A stretch of DNA of 64,000 nucleotides from an uncultured Pseudomonadota bacterium (GTDB lineage Bacteria > Pseudomonadota > Gammaproteobacteria > Steroidobacterales > Steroidobacteraceae). The notes under the pieces were generated by a model. The model saw nothing but the letters and a program-made list of their open reading frames with translations. It ran no database searches and was not told the origin of the DNA. Positions 28,539 through 38,268 of the stretch are shown here, one piece after another. Location of the stretch: positions 1 to 64,000 of the forward strand of contig CAIVRI010000020.1 of assembly GCA_903908265.1 (NCBI GenBank), in the 5' to 3' direction. The position numbers and the translations under genes are program-made. Each line of letters starts with the position of its first letter. The first letter of the stretch is position 1.

Positions 28539-29522
28539 ATGGACCGTCACGTGCAGTTACGTAGTTTCGTGCTGATCGCTGAAAAGAGCGGCTTTGCCGC
28601 CGCTGCGGCGGTGGAAGGGGTTACGCCGGTGGTCATGGGTCGGCGTTTGTCCGCGTTGGAGGACCGTCTCGGCGTCCGACTGATGCACCGCTCCACGCGG
28701 GGTTTGCGACTGACCGAGGTGGGCGCTGAGTTTCTCGAGCGTTGCCGCGAGTCGCTGCGAGACTTTGAGGAACTTGAGCAAAGCATTTCTGCTAGTCGCC
28801 GCGCGGTGGCCGGTCGGCTCGTGGTCTCCGCGCCGGCGGGCTTTGGGCGCCAACATGTGGCCGTGCATGCGCCCGCGTTTCTGGCCGCTCATCCGGGTGT
28901 CCAACTGACACTGCATCTGACTGACTCTTTGGTCGATCTAGTGCGTGACCGGGTGGATGTGGCAGTGCGCATAGGGCCGGTCATCGACCCGCACCTCGTG
29001 GTGGCCAAATTACACCCTAACCAGCGCGTCGTCTGTGGCGCGCCGGCCTATCTGGCTCGAGTCGGTGAGCCGAAAACACCTGAGGAATTGCTCGCGCACA
29101 ACTGCCTGACGCTTGCGGCTAGCAGTGGTCAGGAGCGTGGCTGGATGTTTCGCTGGGGCGAGGACATTGCTGCAATGCCGGTGCGTGGCAACCTGTCCTG
29201 CAGTGATGGGCAGTTGCTGACCGATTGGATGATCGCGGGTTTAGGCCTGGGGTGGCGCTCTACATGGGAAGTGCGGCCAGCGCTAGCGCGTGGCACCTTG
29301 GTCAGCGTGCTGGATGCGTTTGCGGTGGGTGATTACCCGATTCAAGCGGTTTACCCGGCGCAGCGCTATGTGCCGGCGAAAGTGCACGCATTGATTGATT
29401 TTCTGCGCGACTGCTACCTAAAACCAGGCTACTGGGATCAGCATGCGGGAGTGCCCAGTGCTGCGCCTTCTGGGCGTACTCGGTCGGTGCGGGCAAAGGC
29501 CCGGAAAGTGCGGCCGGGATGA
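28539..29522 (+). CDS. LysR family transcriptional regulator
   Basis: 327 aa; MDRHVQLRSFVLIAEKSGFAAAAAVEGVTPVVMGRRLSALEDRLGVRLMHRSTRGLRLTEVG. Confidence 0.92.
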   Translation: MDRHVQLRSFVLIAEKSGFAAAAAVEGVTPVVMGRRLSALEDRLGVRLMHRSTRGLRLTEVGAEFLERCRESLRDFEELEQSISASRRAVAGRLVVSAPAGFGRQHVAVHAPAFLAAHPGVQLTLHLTDSLVDLVRDRVDVAVRIGPVIDPHLVVAKLHPNQRVVCGAPAYLARVGEPKTPEELLAHNCLTLAASSGQERGWMFRWGEDIAAMPVRGNLSCSDGQLLTDWMIAGLGLGWRSTWEVRPALARGTLVSVLDAFAVGDYPIQAVYPAQRYVPAKVHALIDFLRDCYLKPGYWDQHAGVPSAAPSGRTRSVRAKARKVRPG

Positions 29523-29633
29523 TTGGGCTCTAGATCCGCACCAGAAGACCCCATTCCCTAGGCTAGAATGGCCGCCGAGCGTTGGCCGCAGACGGGGTCT
29601 GCCGTTGTAGCGAGTATCCACTGAGGACAGAGC

Positions 29634-31031
29634 ATGACTGCATTTCGTAAAGGTCGTTTTGGACTGCGCGCCACCTGCCTCACTTTTTGGGAAACCATCG
29701 CCCAATCCGTGGCGAATATCTCGCCGACGTTCACGCCGGTTGTCATCATCCCCTTAGTCTTCGCTTCGGCCGGCAGTGGCACTTGGTTGGCCTATTTATT
29801 TGCCTGCGCCGGGCTCGTCTTGGTCGGTGCGAACGTTAATCAATTTGCGAGCCGTTCGGCGACGCCGGGCTCTTTGTTTGCTTATGTCGGCCGTGGGTTG
29901 GGACTGCCGCTGGGCTTTCTGGCCGGCTGGGCCTTGTTGATCGCCTATGTACTCACCGGGACTGCGGTACTTGCTGGCGGCGTCAGTTACGCAGGAATGC
30001 TGCTCAATGCGGTCCATTTATACACGCCACCCGTTGTTCTATTCGCTGTCGGTGCCGCCTTGGCCGGTGGTGTGGCCTACCATGATGTGAAACTTTCGAC
30101 GCGGATGATGCTGGTATTCGAACTGGCGTCGATGGCGTTGATTCTGCTGGTCGGTGTTCTCGTCATGATCTCCCGGCACAGTGCTTATGATGCGACGCAA
30201 TTTGACTTTGCGCATATGGATGTTGCTGGCGTCAAAGCGGGTCTGATCTTGGCAATCTTTAGTTATGTCGGTTTCGAGAGCGCCACCACACTCGGAGAAG
30301 AGGCGCAGCTGCCTCTGCGCAATATTCCGCGCTCAGTGATTCTCTCATCGATCATTAGTGGTCTGTTCTTTATGATGACTGCCTATATGGCGGTGCTCGG
30401 CTTTCATGCCATGAGCGGTTCGCTAGGCACCAGCAGCGCACCGTTCAGCGAGCTGGCCGCTGATGTGCATATGCCATTTTTTGGCGTACTGATTTCGCTC
30501 GGTGCGGTAATTAGTATGTTTGCCTGTACGCTGGCAAGCGTCAATGCGGGCTCGCGGATACTGTTCATGATGAGTCGCTACGGTATCTTCCACCGTCGTC
30601 TCGGAACGTCCCATCCAATCAACGACACACCGCATGTTGCGATTAGTTTTTCGTCTGCGATTATTTTCGTCGTGGCGGCCGTTCTGTTACTTGCTGGACT
30701 CAGTGTGGCAGACATCTTTAACGCAATGAGCACGATCGCAACCTATGGTTTTTTGCTCGTGTATGTGCTGATTTCTATTGCCGCGCCGTGTTATCTCGCT
30801 CGCCGTGGCGAACTGGGCCTGCAAGGCATTGCCTTGGCCGTCGCCTCCTTACTGTTCATGGCGGCGCCGATGATTGCGACGGTTGATCCCTGGCCGGCTG
30901 CACCATCAGATCGCTTGCCTGTTTATTTTCTGATGTATGTGCTGCTCGGTGGCGCTTGGTACCTATGGGTGCACTGGCGCACGACCGACCAGACACGCGC
31001 GCAACTTAGAGCGGAACTCCAGAAGGAGTAG
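29634..31031 (+). CDS. APC family amino acid/polyamine permease
   Basis: 465 aa; multi-TM, ATCLTFWETIAQSVANISPTFTPVVIIPLVFASAGSGTWLAYLFA; SYVGFESATTLGEEAQLPLRNIPRSV. Confidence 0.88.
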   Translation: MTAFRKGRFGLRATCLTFWETIAQSVANISPTFTPVVIIPLVFASAGSGTWLAYLFACAGLVLVGANVNQFASRSATPGSLFAYVGRGLGLPLGFLAGWALLIAYVLTGTAVLAGGVSYAGMLLNAVHLYTPPVVLFAVGAALAGGVAYHDVKLSTRMMLVFELASMALILLVGVLVMISRHSAYDATQFDFAHMDVAGVKAGLILAIFSYVGFESATTLGEEAQLPLRNIPRSVILSSIISGLFFMMTAYMAVLGFHAMSGSLGTSSAPFSELAADVHMPFFGVLISLGAVISMFACTLASVNAGSRILFMMSRYGIFHRRLGTSHPINDTPHVAISFSSAIIFVVAAVLLLAGLSVADIFNAMSTIATYGFLLVYVLISIAAPCYLARRGELGLQGIALAVASLLFMAAPMIATVDPWPAAPSDRLPVYFLMYVLLGGAWYLWVHWRTTDQTRAQLRAELQKE

Positions 31032-31062
31032 TCGCTGTGTTGCGCCGCCTGCCGGCGTCTAC

Positions 31063-32166
31063 TTAAGTGGATGTGCTGGCTTGATAGGTGGCGCTCGCCA
31101 ACCAAGCGGGGTTGATCTCGACGCCCCAACCCGGGGCGTCGGGCACGTCCACGCAGCCATCCTTGACTGCAAACGGAGCGCCTAGAAAAAGCTGCTGTTG
31201 CCAAGGATAGTAGTCGGCGCCTTCGATGGAGAGTTCCAAGTACTTGCCGCGGTTGGGAATGGCATTGAGTAGGTGCATGGTGCACAGCGTCACCAAGGAT
31301 AGATTGGCGCTGTGAGGGGTCACTGGAATACCGGCAGCAGCGGCCATCGCGCAGACCTTCAAGGTGCGGCTGATGCCGCCCATATACATGACGTCCGGTT
31401 GCACGATATCGACCACGTGTTCGTCAATCATCCGTTGCCACGTCGGCAAGTCCCAGTCCTGTTCGCCACCGGTCACGTCCAAAGACAGCGCCTCCGTGAC
31501 TTGCTTGGTCTGGTCGAAGTGCCAGTAAGGGCACGGCTCTTCGTAGTGTCCGATCCCCTCCGCTTCGAGTAAGCGCCCAACCTCGATCGCACGGCGCGGT
31601 GAAAAACCGCTGTTTGCATCAACTAGTTTGTCGATTCCCGGGCCAAGGGCGCGCGCGACCGTCGGTACAATCGCTTCCGTACGTCCGGGCCATTCGTCGA
31701 TGTCACGGCCGCATTCGGCACCGACCCGCCATTTGAAGGCGGTGAAGCCAAACTCATCGCGCAGTCGGACCAACCGGTGGGCTTCATCCGCTGGTGTGAT
31801 ATCGCGCTTCATCGACGACGCGTACGCGCGCAAGGGGCCTGGTTTGCCGCCGAGTAACTCGACCACGGGTTTGCCAGCCAGACGGCCGCGCAGGTCCCAC
31901 AGGGCCGTGTCCAGACCTGCCAGTGCGCGGCAGCGATAACTGCCCGGATACTTGTGTTCGCGCTCTTGGATTCGTTCAAGCAATGGGTCGATGTCGAGCG
32001 CATTCGCGCCGAGTGCCCAGGGCGAGATTTGGCGGTGAAACACCGTGGCGGTGATGTCGGCGTTGTAGGTGGAGGTTTGGCCCCAACCGATGGCGCCGGA
32101 GTCCGTAGTGACCCGGACGAAGCAGACGAACTCATCCGTCCACGTTTCGAGTTTTACAATCTTCAC
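31063..32166 (-). CDS. Mandelate racemase/muconate lactonizing enzyme (enolase superfamily) protein
   Basis: GTG start [56 protein letters not shown] acid-base/metal motifs. Confidence 0.88.
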   Translation of the reverse strand: MKIVKLETWTDEFVCFVRVTTDSGAIGWGQTSTYNADITATVFHRQISPWALGANALDIDPLLERIQEREHKYPGSYRCRALAGLDTALWDLRGRLAGKPVVELLGGKPGPLRAYASSMKRDITPADEAHRLVRLRDEFGFTAFKWRVGAECGRDIDEWPGRTEAIVPTVARALGPGIDKLVDANSGFSPRRAIEVGRLLEAEGIGHYEEPCPYWHFDQTKQVTEALSLDVTGGEQDWDLPTWQRMIDEHVVDIVQPDVMYMGGISRTLKVCAMAAAAGIPVTPHSANLSLVTLCTMHLLNAIPNRGKYLELSIEGADYYPWQQQLFLGAPFAVKDGCVDVPDAPGWGVEINPAWLASATYQASTST

Positions 32167-32179
32167 AGTGCTCTCCGCT

Positions 32180-33544
32180 TCAGTCGATGCGTGCGCCTTG
32201 GCGGCGCAACTCCGCTTGCACAGCCCCGATGTGGATCGAGGCAAACGACTCACCGGTGCGTGCCACTTGCGCGGCCGCAACACCCGCACCCTGTCCGGCG
32301 ACGGCGCAACACATCATATTGCGTACCGCAGCGTGGGAGGTGCGATCCCCGCCGATGGCGCGGCCGGTGACCAGCAAGCCTTCGATCCCCTTCGGCACCA
32401 TGGATCGAAACGGCACCTGAAAGTAGCGCCCGGTCGTCGGCAGGATCAAGATGCCGTAGCCGTCGATGAATTCCGGGAAGATGCCGATGGAGTCGCCGAA
32501 ACGACCCTGCTCACGGACATCTTGGTCCGTGAGGTTGTAGAGGGCATCAATTTTGCGCGTGTCGCGCACACCGAGCGTCATCCCGAAATTACGCAACTTG
32601 GCATTTTCACAGCCGGGCATGAAGGCGCGTAGCGCTGCGATCGCATGCATCGCTTGGGCGCGCCCTTCGATTTCGCCCCGCGTCAGGTCATCGGGGTTCG
32701 TGCCATCGATGCCTGGCAGACTGATCAGATTCAGGTAAGTCAGATCGCCCTGGTCGGACACTGTGCCCCAAGTGCCGGCTATGGTGGCCAGATTGCGCGG
32801 AATGATGCCTGCCTCAACCGCTTGCTTGAAGGGTTTACGCAGGAACGGCGAGAACATCTGGTCTTCTTTGCCGGAGGTCTCGATATTCCACTCCCCATTG
32901 CCAGCCCAGCTAGCATAGGTTTGGGGGTCTGCTTTCACGGCATCGATAAAGCCCTGTTTATTCACGCCCGACATCGAGAACATGACGGACGCAGCCATCA
33001 TCCGTTCTGGCGTATAAATGTGGGTAGGCACGCCTGCACGGTAGGCCACGTCCGCGTCGCCAGTGCCATCGATGACGCACTTGGCCAAAATTGCTTCGCG
33101 CCCCGCCTTGCTTTCCGTGATTACGCCGACTACGCGGCCGTTTTCAATGATCGGCGCGACGAACAGGCGGTGCAGGAATGGAGACACACCGGCTTCGGTC
33201 ACCAAGACGTCGGCCACGTACTTGAACATTTCCGCATCGAGAGCATGGCTGATGGACTGCGGCTCGGGTATTGCAGCCCCCATTGTTTTGGCGCGTTCCT
33301 CGAACTCCCGGCCGATGCCTTCGGAGTCGATGGTCTGCTCGTGACGGTACCATGCGAAGCCTTCGACCCCGACTTGGGTGATGTTGCCACCAAAGCAGCC
33401 ATAGCGTTCCAGCAGTACCGTACGGGCACCAGCGCGTGCGGCGGCGAGTGCGGCGGCAAGACCGCCAGGTCCACTGCCGACGACCAGTACGTCGGTTTCA
33501 TGGATCACAGCAACAGAACGAGCCGGTTCAGGAATGCGTTTCAC
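32180..33544 (-). CDS. FAD-dependent oxidoreductase (FAD_oxidored family)
   Basis: 454 aa; [93 protein letters not shown]. Confidence 0.88.
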   Translation of the reverse strand: MKRIPEPARSVAVIHETDVLVVGSGPGGLAAALAAARAGARTVLLERYGCFGGNITQVGVEGFAWYRHEQTIDSEGIGREFEERAKTMGAAIPEPQSISHALDAEMFKYVADVLVTEAGVSPFLHRLFVAPIIENGRVVGVITESKAGREAILAKCVIDGTGDADVAYRAGVPTHIYTPERMMAASVMFSMSGVNKQGFIDAVKADPQTYASWAGNGEWNIETSGKEDQMFSPFLRKPFKQAVEAGIIPRNLATIAGTWGTVSDQGDLTYLNLISLPGIDGTNPDDLTRGEIEGRAQAMHAIAALRAFMPGCENAKLRNFGMTLGVRDTRKIDALYNLTDQDVREQGRFGDSIGIFPEFIDGYGILILPTTGRYFQVPFRSMVPKGIEGLLVTGRAIGGDRTSHAAVRNMMCCAVAGQGAGVAAAQVARTGESFASIHIGAVQAELRRQGARID

Positions 33545-33583
33545 AGTAGGCGGTCCGAATAAGTGTTGCCAGAAGACAGTTGG

Positions 33584-34570
33584 TTAATCGGCCAATGCGA
33601 TGACCATGCGACCGCGTATGCCCCCGGCGAGAATCTGCTTGGCGAGCGCAGGTACTTGGTCGAGTGTGGCCATGGTGGTCATCGCTTCGAGTGGCGCACG
33701 GGGCAATTCGGTGGCGAGTCGTTGCCAGAGCGGCAAGCGTCGGGCTGCTGGACACATCACGGAGTCAATACCGAGTAGTTTCACGCTGCGGAGCAAGAAT
33801 GGCAGTACGGTCGTTTCTACCTTCGCGCCACCGGCCAAGCCGACCGCCGCGATGGCGCCCCCGTACTGCATCTGTGCGAGCACGCGGGCCAAGGTTAGAC
33901 CGCCGACGGAGTCGATGCAGGCGGCCCATCGCTCGGTTTCCAGTGGCCGCTTGGCGGGTTCTGCGAAAGTGGCCCGGTCGATAACTTCGGCTGCGCCTAG
34001 GGAGCGCAGATAATCCGCTGCGTCGGCGCGGCCGGTAGAGGCCACGACGCGATAGCCCTTGGCGGCCAGCAGTGCGGTCGCGACCGAGCCCACGCCACCG
34101 GCGGCACCGGTGACGAGTACCTCGCCACTGGCAGGCGTCAGGCCGTGCAGTTCGAGTGTATCGAGGGCGAGCATGGCCGTGAAACCGGCCGTGCCGATGG
34201 CCATAGCAAGTCGCGTCGACAGCGAGGGTGGCAAGGGCACGAGCCAATCGGCCTGCACGCGGGCTTTGCTCGCATAGCCGCCGGCGTGCAATTCGCCGAC
34301 CCGCCAACCGGTGAGCACCACACGATCGCCAGGGGCGTACCGGCGGTCGCTACTGCTCTGCACGGTGCCAGCAAAATCAATGCCCGGGACGTGCGGCCAT
34401 GATTTCACCAGGCCACCGCCACTGGTCACCACCAGACCGTCCTTATAGTTGACGGTGGAGTACTCGACGGACACCAGCACTTCCCCCTCGGGGAGTAGGG
34501 CATCATCGCGGTCTTCGACCCTCGCGGTGACGCCGGTATCGGTCTTATAGGTCACGAGCGCCTTGTACAT
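33584..34570 (-). CDS. acuI: YhdH/AcuI-family acryloyl-CoA reductase-like MDR oxidoreductase
   Basis: MYKALVTYKTDTGVTARVEDRDDALLPEGEVLVSVEYSTVNYKDGLVVTSGG; HVPGIDFAGTV; VVLTGWRVGELHAGGYASKARV; IGTAGFTAMLAL; VLAQMQYGGAIAAVGLAGG; resembles E. coli YhdH along its length. Confidence 0.85.
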   Translation of the reverse strand: MYKALVTYKTDTGVTARVEDRDDALLPEGEVLVSVEYSTVNYKDGLVVTSGGGLVKSWPHVPGIDFAGTVQSSSDRRYAPGDRVVLTGWRVGELHAGGYASKARVQADWLVPLPPSLSTRLAMAIGTAGFTAMLALDTLELHGLTPASGEVLVTGAAGGVGSVATALLAAKGYRVVASTGRADAADYLRSLGAAEVIDRATFAEPAKRPLETERWAACIDSVGGLTLARVLAQMQYGGAIAAVGLAGGAKVETTVLPFLLRSVKLLGIDSVMCPAARRLPLWQRLATELPRAPLEAMTTMATLDQVPALAKQILAGGIRGRMVIALAD

Positions 34571-34608
34571 GGCGGACTCCAATGGGGGGATTGGGTGAGT
34601 ATTCCACA

Positions 34609-34621
34609 TTTGTCAGACAAA
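34609..34621. promoter_or_regulatory. Palindromic operator site 1 (GntR/FadR-type), TTTGTC-A-GACAAA
   Basis: Perfect 13-bp odd palindrome between divergent acuI-like and GntR genes; contains the ATTTGTCAGACAA core shared with two other sites. Confidence 0.75.
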
Positions 34622-34660
34622 ATGGTACCGTGCCCTTACTAGGGAGCAGGACGTACGCCT

Positions 34661-35419
34661 ATGGCGATCGAATACGACGGCCTCGTCACTGAAGGTTTGG
34701 CCAAGCAGATCTCCGAGAAAATTCGGGCGGCGATTCTGGATGGTCGCCTCGCGGTGGATGCACGCCTGCCCACCGAAGAGGAGTTGGCTGCGCGCTTCTC
34801 GGTATCCCGCCCCACCATTCGTGAAGCGCTCAAACGCTTGGCGGCGCAGAACTTAATTCGATCGCGACGCGGCCCAACCGGCGGCACTTTCGTCACCCGC
34901 CCGACGCGCGAAGAGGCGCGCGCGAGCGTTGCGACGGCCGCTGCATTGCTGGTGTCGATGGGTGAGTTTGAACTGGATGACATTATTGAGGGTCGCTCGA
35001 TCTTCGAGATGGCAGCGTGTCAATTGGCGGCACAACGACGCACGGATGCCGATCTAGAGGCGCTGCGCATCGAAGTGGAGCAGTTGAGTGACTCGACGCT
35101 ATCGGATATCGCATTCTGTGCAGCGGATGTGCGCTTCCATCGGGCGCTGGTCGCTGCGGCACACAATCCGGCACTGGACTATGCGGCCGCAAGCTTGCTC
35201 GACTCCCTACAACCCGTATTGAACTTGGTGGTCTATAAAGAGCGCGATCGGCGCAGTGTGGCGCGTGAATTGGGTCGGCTTGTGGCAGCACTCGCGCTGC
35301 GTGATGCGAGTGCTGCCAGTGCAGCGCTAACGGCCTACCTGACCACGCTTTTGCGCCAATGTCGTGATGTCGGCGAGACCGCCCTTTCAGCGCGCTCCTT
35401 GGAGGGAACTCATGGCTGA
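34661..35419 (+). CDS. FadR-subfamily GntR transcriptional regulator (FCD domain)
   Basis: 252 aa; AAILDGRLAVDARLPTEEELAARFSVSRPTIREALKRLAAQNLIRSRRGPTGGTFV; FCD motif DVRFHRALVAAAHNPAL. Confidence 0.93.
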   Translation: MAIEYDGLVTEGLAKQISEKIRAAILDGRLAVDARLPTEEELAARFSVSRPTIREALKRLAAQNLIRSRRGPTGGTFVTRPTREEARASVATAAALLVSMGEFELDDIIEGRSIFEMAACQLAAQRRTDADLEALRIEVEQLSDSTLSDIAFCAADVRFHRALVAAAHNPALDYAAASLLDSLQPVLNLVVYKERDRRSVARELGRLVAALALRDASAASAALTAYLTTLLRQCRDVGETALSARSLEGTHG

Positions 35420-36641
35420 CACTCGCAATTCCGCCCGCTTGGTCATGCTCGTTAGCACCGCGGTCTTTATCAATTATGTGGACCGTGGCAATTTGTCTAC
35501 TGGTGCTACTTTGATACAGGAACAGTTGTCGCTGAATGAGGCGCAGTTGGGCATCCTGTTTTCTGCGTTCTATTACGGCTATGTGCCGATCATGCCTTTG
35601 ATGGGCGTACTGGCCGAGCGTTTCGGCGCAAAACCCGTCTTTGCTGCTGGCTTGGCGCTGTGGTCGGTGGCCACGATGCTCACCGGGTTTGCTGGTGGCT
35701 TCGTCTCTCTGTTGCTACTGCGCGTGCTGCTCGGCGTTGGTGAGAGCGGCGCGTTCCCTTGCGCCTCAAAGGTGCTGGCCGCCGCTGTGCAGCCGAGTCG
35801 ACTGGGCGTCGCCAACGGGGTGCTCAGCTTTGGCTATTTGATCGGACCGGCGGTCGGTACGTTTCTAGGCGGTTTACTGATGGCGCGCATCGGTTGGCGA
35901 CCGGTGTTTTTCCTGTTTGGTCTCGCCTCGCTGTTCTGGTTGATTCCGTGGTTGCGTACCGAGGTTCCTAAGCCGGTGAAATCTGCGGTTGGGCTGGCCG
36001 GTCCTTCGTTGAAGACGCTGTTGCGTGAGCGGGCACTGTGGGGCGCTTCCATCGGACACTTTGCCTCCAATTATGGCTATTACTTTATTGTCTCTTGGCT
36101 GCCGTTCTATCTAGTAAAAGCGCGCGGTTACTCACTCGACACGATGTCGTTGCTTGCCTCGATGGCCTATCTGCTCAATGCGGGCTCTGCGTTTGGTATG
36201 GGCGCCTTGGCTGACCGGTGGTTGCGTCGCGGGATTAGCGCCACGACGGTCTACAAATCGATCATGGGGATCAGTCATGCGGGCGCCGTGGTCTGCATGA
36301 TTGGCATGATGACACTGGGCGAAACGGGGTCAATCGTGTCCCTGTTTGCCTTTGAGATCATTGCCGGCGCTTCTTATCCCGGGCTGTTCGCGATTCCGCA
36401 GATCATTGCAGGCCCCGAAGCGGCTGGTCGGTGGGTCGGTTTGCAAAATGCGGCGGGTAATGTCGCGGGCCTGATCGCGCCGACCGTCACTGGTTTTCTG
36501 GTGTACTCGACCGGACATTTTGGTTTGGCCTTTGGGCTGGTGGCCGCCCTCAATGTCCTCGGTTGCATCGGTTGGGTCTGGGTTCTGCCGGCGGTGGCAG
36601 CGATCGACTGGAATCAACGCCAACAGAGAGTGCCTGCATGA
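35412..36641 (+). CDS. MFS transporter (anion:cation symporter-like)
   Basis: Start MADTRNSARLVMLVSTAVFINYVDRGNLSTGATLIQEQLSLNEAQLGILFSAFYYGYV; overlaps 3' end of GntR gene. Confidence 0.9.
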   Translation: MADTRNSARLVMLVSTAVFINYVDRGNLSTGATLIQEQLSLNEAQLGILFSAFYYGYVPIMPLMGVLAERFGAKPVFAAGLALWSVATMLTGFAGGFVSLLLLRVLLGVGESGAFPCASKVLAAAVQPSRLGVANGVLSFGYLIGPAVGTFLGGLLMARIGWRPVFFLFGLASLFWLIPWLRTEVPKPVKSAVGLAGPSLKTLLRERALWGASIGHFASNYGYYFIVSWLPFYLVKARGYSLDTMSLLASMAYLLNAGSAFGMGALADRWLRRGISATTVYKSIMGISHAGAVVCMIGMMTLGETGSIVSLFAFEIIAGASYPGLFAIPQIIAGPEAAGRWVGLQNAAGNVAGLIAPTVTGFLVYSTGHFGLAFGLVAALNVLGCIGWVWVLPAVAAIDWNQRQQRVPA

Positions 36642-37405
36642 GTGCATCGCGTATTCGCTATGAATTGACCGGCATGCGTGCCCTGGTAACGGGCGCGGCC
36701 TCCGGCATAGGTTATGCGACGGCCGAGTTATTTGCCCGCAGTGGCGCCGTGGTCGCGATGAATGATCTGCCGGGTGAGAAACTCACGGCAGCGCTCGCTC
36801 GCCTACATGGGCAAGGACTGCAAGTGGTTGAGGCCGCCGGCGATCTCTCTATCGCCGATACGGCGCGTGCTGTTGGGCGAAGTGCCGTTGAGGCGTTGGG
36901 CGGCCTCGATTTTCTGGTGAACAATGCTGGTGCGCCATTAACACGGACGGCCATTCCGCCATCAGATCTGGACGCACTGAGCGATGACTTTTGGGATCGT
37001 ATTCTGCGGGTGAATCTGCTCAGTGCCTTTTGGGTGACGCAATCAGTCGTCGCCGCGTTGCGCAGCTCCCAAGGCGCGATCGTCAACACGGTTTCGGTTG
37101 CTGCATTTGGTGGTGGCGCGAGCAGTGGTGCTTATGCGACCGCCAAGGCTGGACTTGCGGGGCTGACGCGCGAGTTGGCGCGGGGGCTGGCGCCGGTGGT
37201 CCGGGTCAATGGCATTGCACCCGGCTACGTCAATTCGCCGTGGGAATGTTCCTTTGGCGATGCCGATGCAGCGGCGCAGAGTGAAGTGGCCTTGCAACGG
37301 GTCGGCGAGCCGGCCGAGTACGCCGATGTGATTGCGTTTTTGTGCGCGGGTGCGGCCTATATCACTGGTGAGGTGGTGACCGTTTCCGGCGGGCGACTGC
37401 TCTAG
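36638..37405 (+). CDS. Short-chain dehydrogenase/reductase (SDR)
   Basis: MSASRIRYELTGMRALVTGAASGIGYATAELFARSG; LVNNAG; SGAYATAKAGLAGLTRELARGL; ATGA overlap with MFS gene. Confidence 0.93.
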   Translation: MSASRIRYELTGMRALVTGAASGIGYATAELFARSGAVVAMNDLPGEKLTAALARLHGQGLQVVEAAGDLSIADTARAVGRSAVEALGGLDFLVNNAGAPLTRTAIPPSDLDALSDDFWDRILRVNLLSAFWVTQSVVAALRSSQGAIVNTVSVAAFGGGASSGAYATAKAGLAGLTRELARGLAPVVRVNGIAPGYVNSPWECSFGDADAAAQSEVALQRVGEPAEYADVIAFLCAGAAYITGEVVTVSGGRLL

Positions 37406-37774
37406 GTGTCGCGAGAAGAATTGTTAAAATATCTCCTACTTTGGATAAGTCACGGATCATGCCGGAAGCGGTGCGGCTGAAGCCGGACTGGGTGCCTATC
37501 ACGCGTGTCCGATCCCCATGATGACTGGCTGCGCACAGAGTCCCTAGACCGGGATCTGAGGCGCACGATGCTGTATTGCGGGGCGGCTTTTGTGGCGAGC
37601 GTCGATGCCAACCGGCGACCCGCCTGCGGTGGCCGGCGGATGAGGCCCGAACGCCACACGGCCTAGAACTCGGGGATCCGGCGCGTGCTGTGCCGGGACA
37701 CGAGCGGTGCTGGCGGCACCGCGTCGCCGCTGTCTGTACCCGCGGACTGTAGTTCGCCCCGTCCGTGGGCTGAA

Positions 37775-38146
37775 TCAGGCTTCGTCGAAGGTCAGCGTGT
37801 CGTGCGGTAGTGCGTCGCGGAAGGCGGAGAGTAATAACATCGGGCTGAATAGTTCAATACCCAAGACGAAGCTCTCGTCGGCGCCTTCCTCGTCGGTGGG
37901 TTGATGCGCACGGGACCAAGCCACGACACCATTGACGTCGAGCGTCATGCCATCCGAGAGAAATTCGATTGCCACGCGGGACGTTACCGGTGGTGCGACG
38001 GATAGGCAGAGGCTGATTCCGGAGTTGGAGACGTCGTTCACCGCGGTAGCAGGCAGCCGTTGTGCGCCATGCAGAACGAAGACGGGCCCCGCCGGCTGGT
38101 GGGCTAACCGGTAGCGTGACTGACGGCGCTTTTCGACAATTTGCAT
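37775..38146 (-). CDS. PilZ domain-containing protein
   Basis: 123 aa; EKRRQSRYRL (RxxxR) and DVSNSGISL (D/NxSxxG) c-di-GMP-type PilZ motifs. Confidence 0.82.
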   Translation of the reverse strand: MQIVEKRRQSRYRLAHQPAGPVFVLHGAQRLPATAVNDVSNSGISLCLSVAPPVTSRVAIEFLSDGMTLDVNGVVAWSRAHQPTDEEGADESFVLGIELFSPMLLLSAFRDALPHDTLTFDEA

Positions 38147-38268
38147 GACGGTGCTGCCTTTTCTTCGTGGATTGAGCGCACCGCGTTGGCGCGACCTATT
38201 CGCTCCCTAAGTATGCACGCTTCAGTAGGCCTTGGGGTGCTTTGGCGATCAGGACTGTGTGGTGGCTC

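Noticed and set aside
32645-33562. 305-aa plus-strand ORF
   Set aside because: Antisense to the FAD oxidoreductase with strong Rossmann motifs; considered a shadow ORF.
37505-37666. 53-aa GTG-initiated ORF
   Set aside because: No recognisable motif or clear ribosome-binding site; too short to call as a gene from sequence alone.
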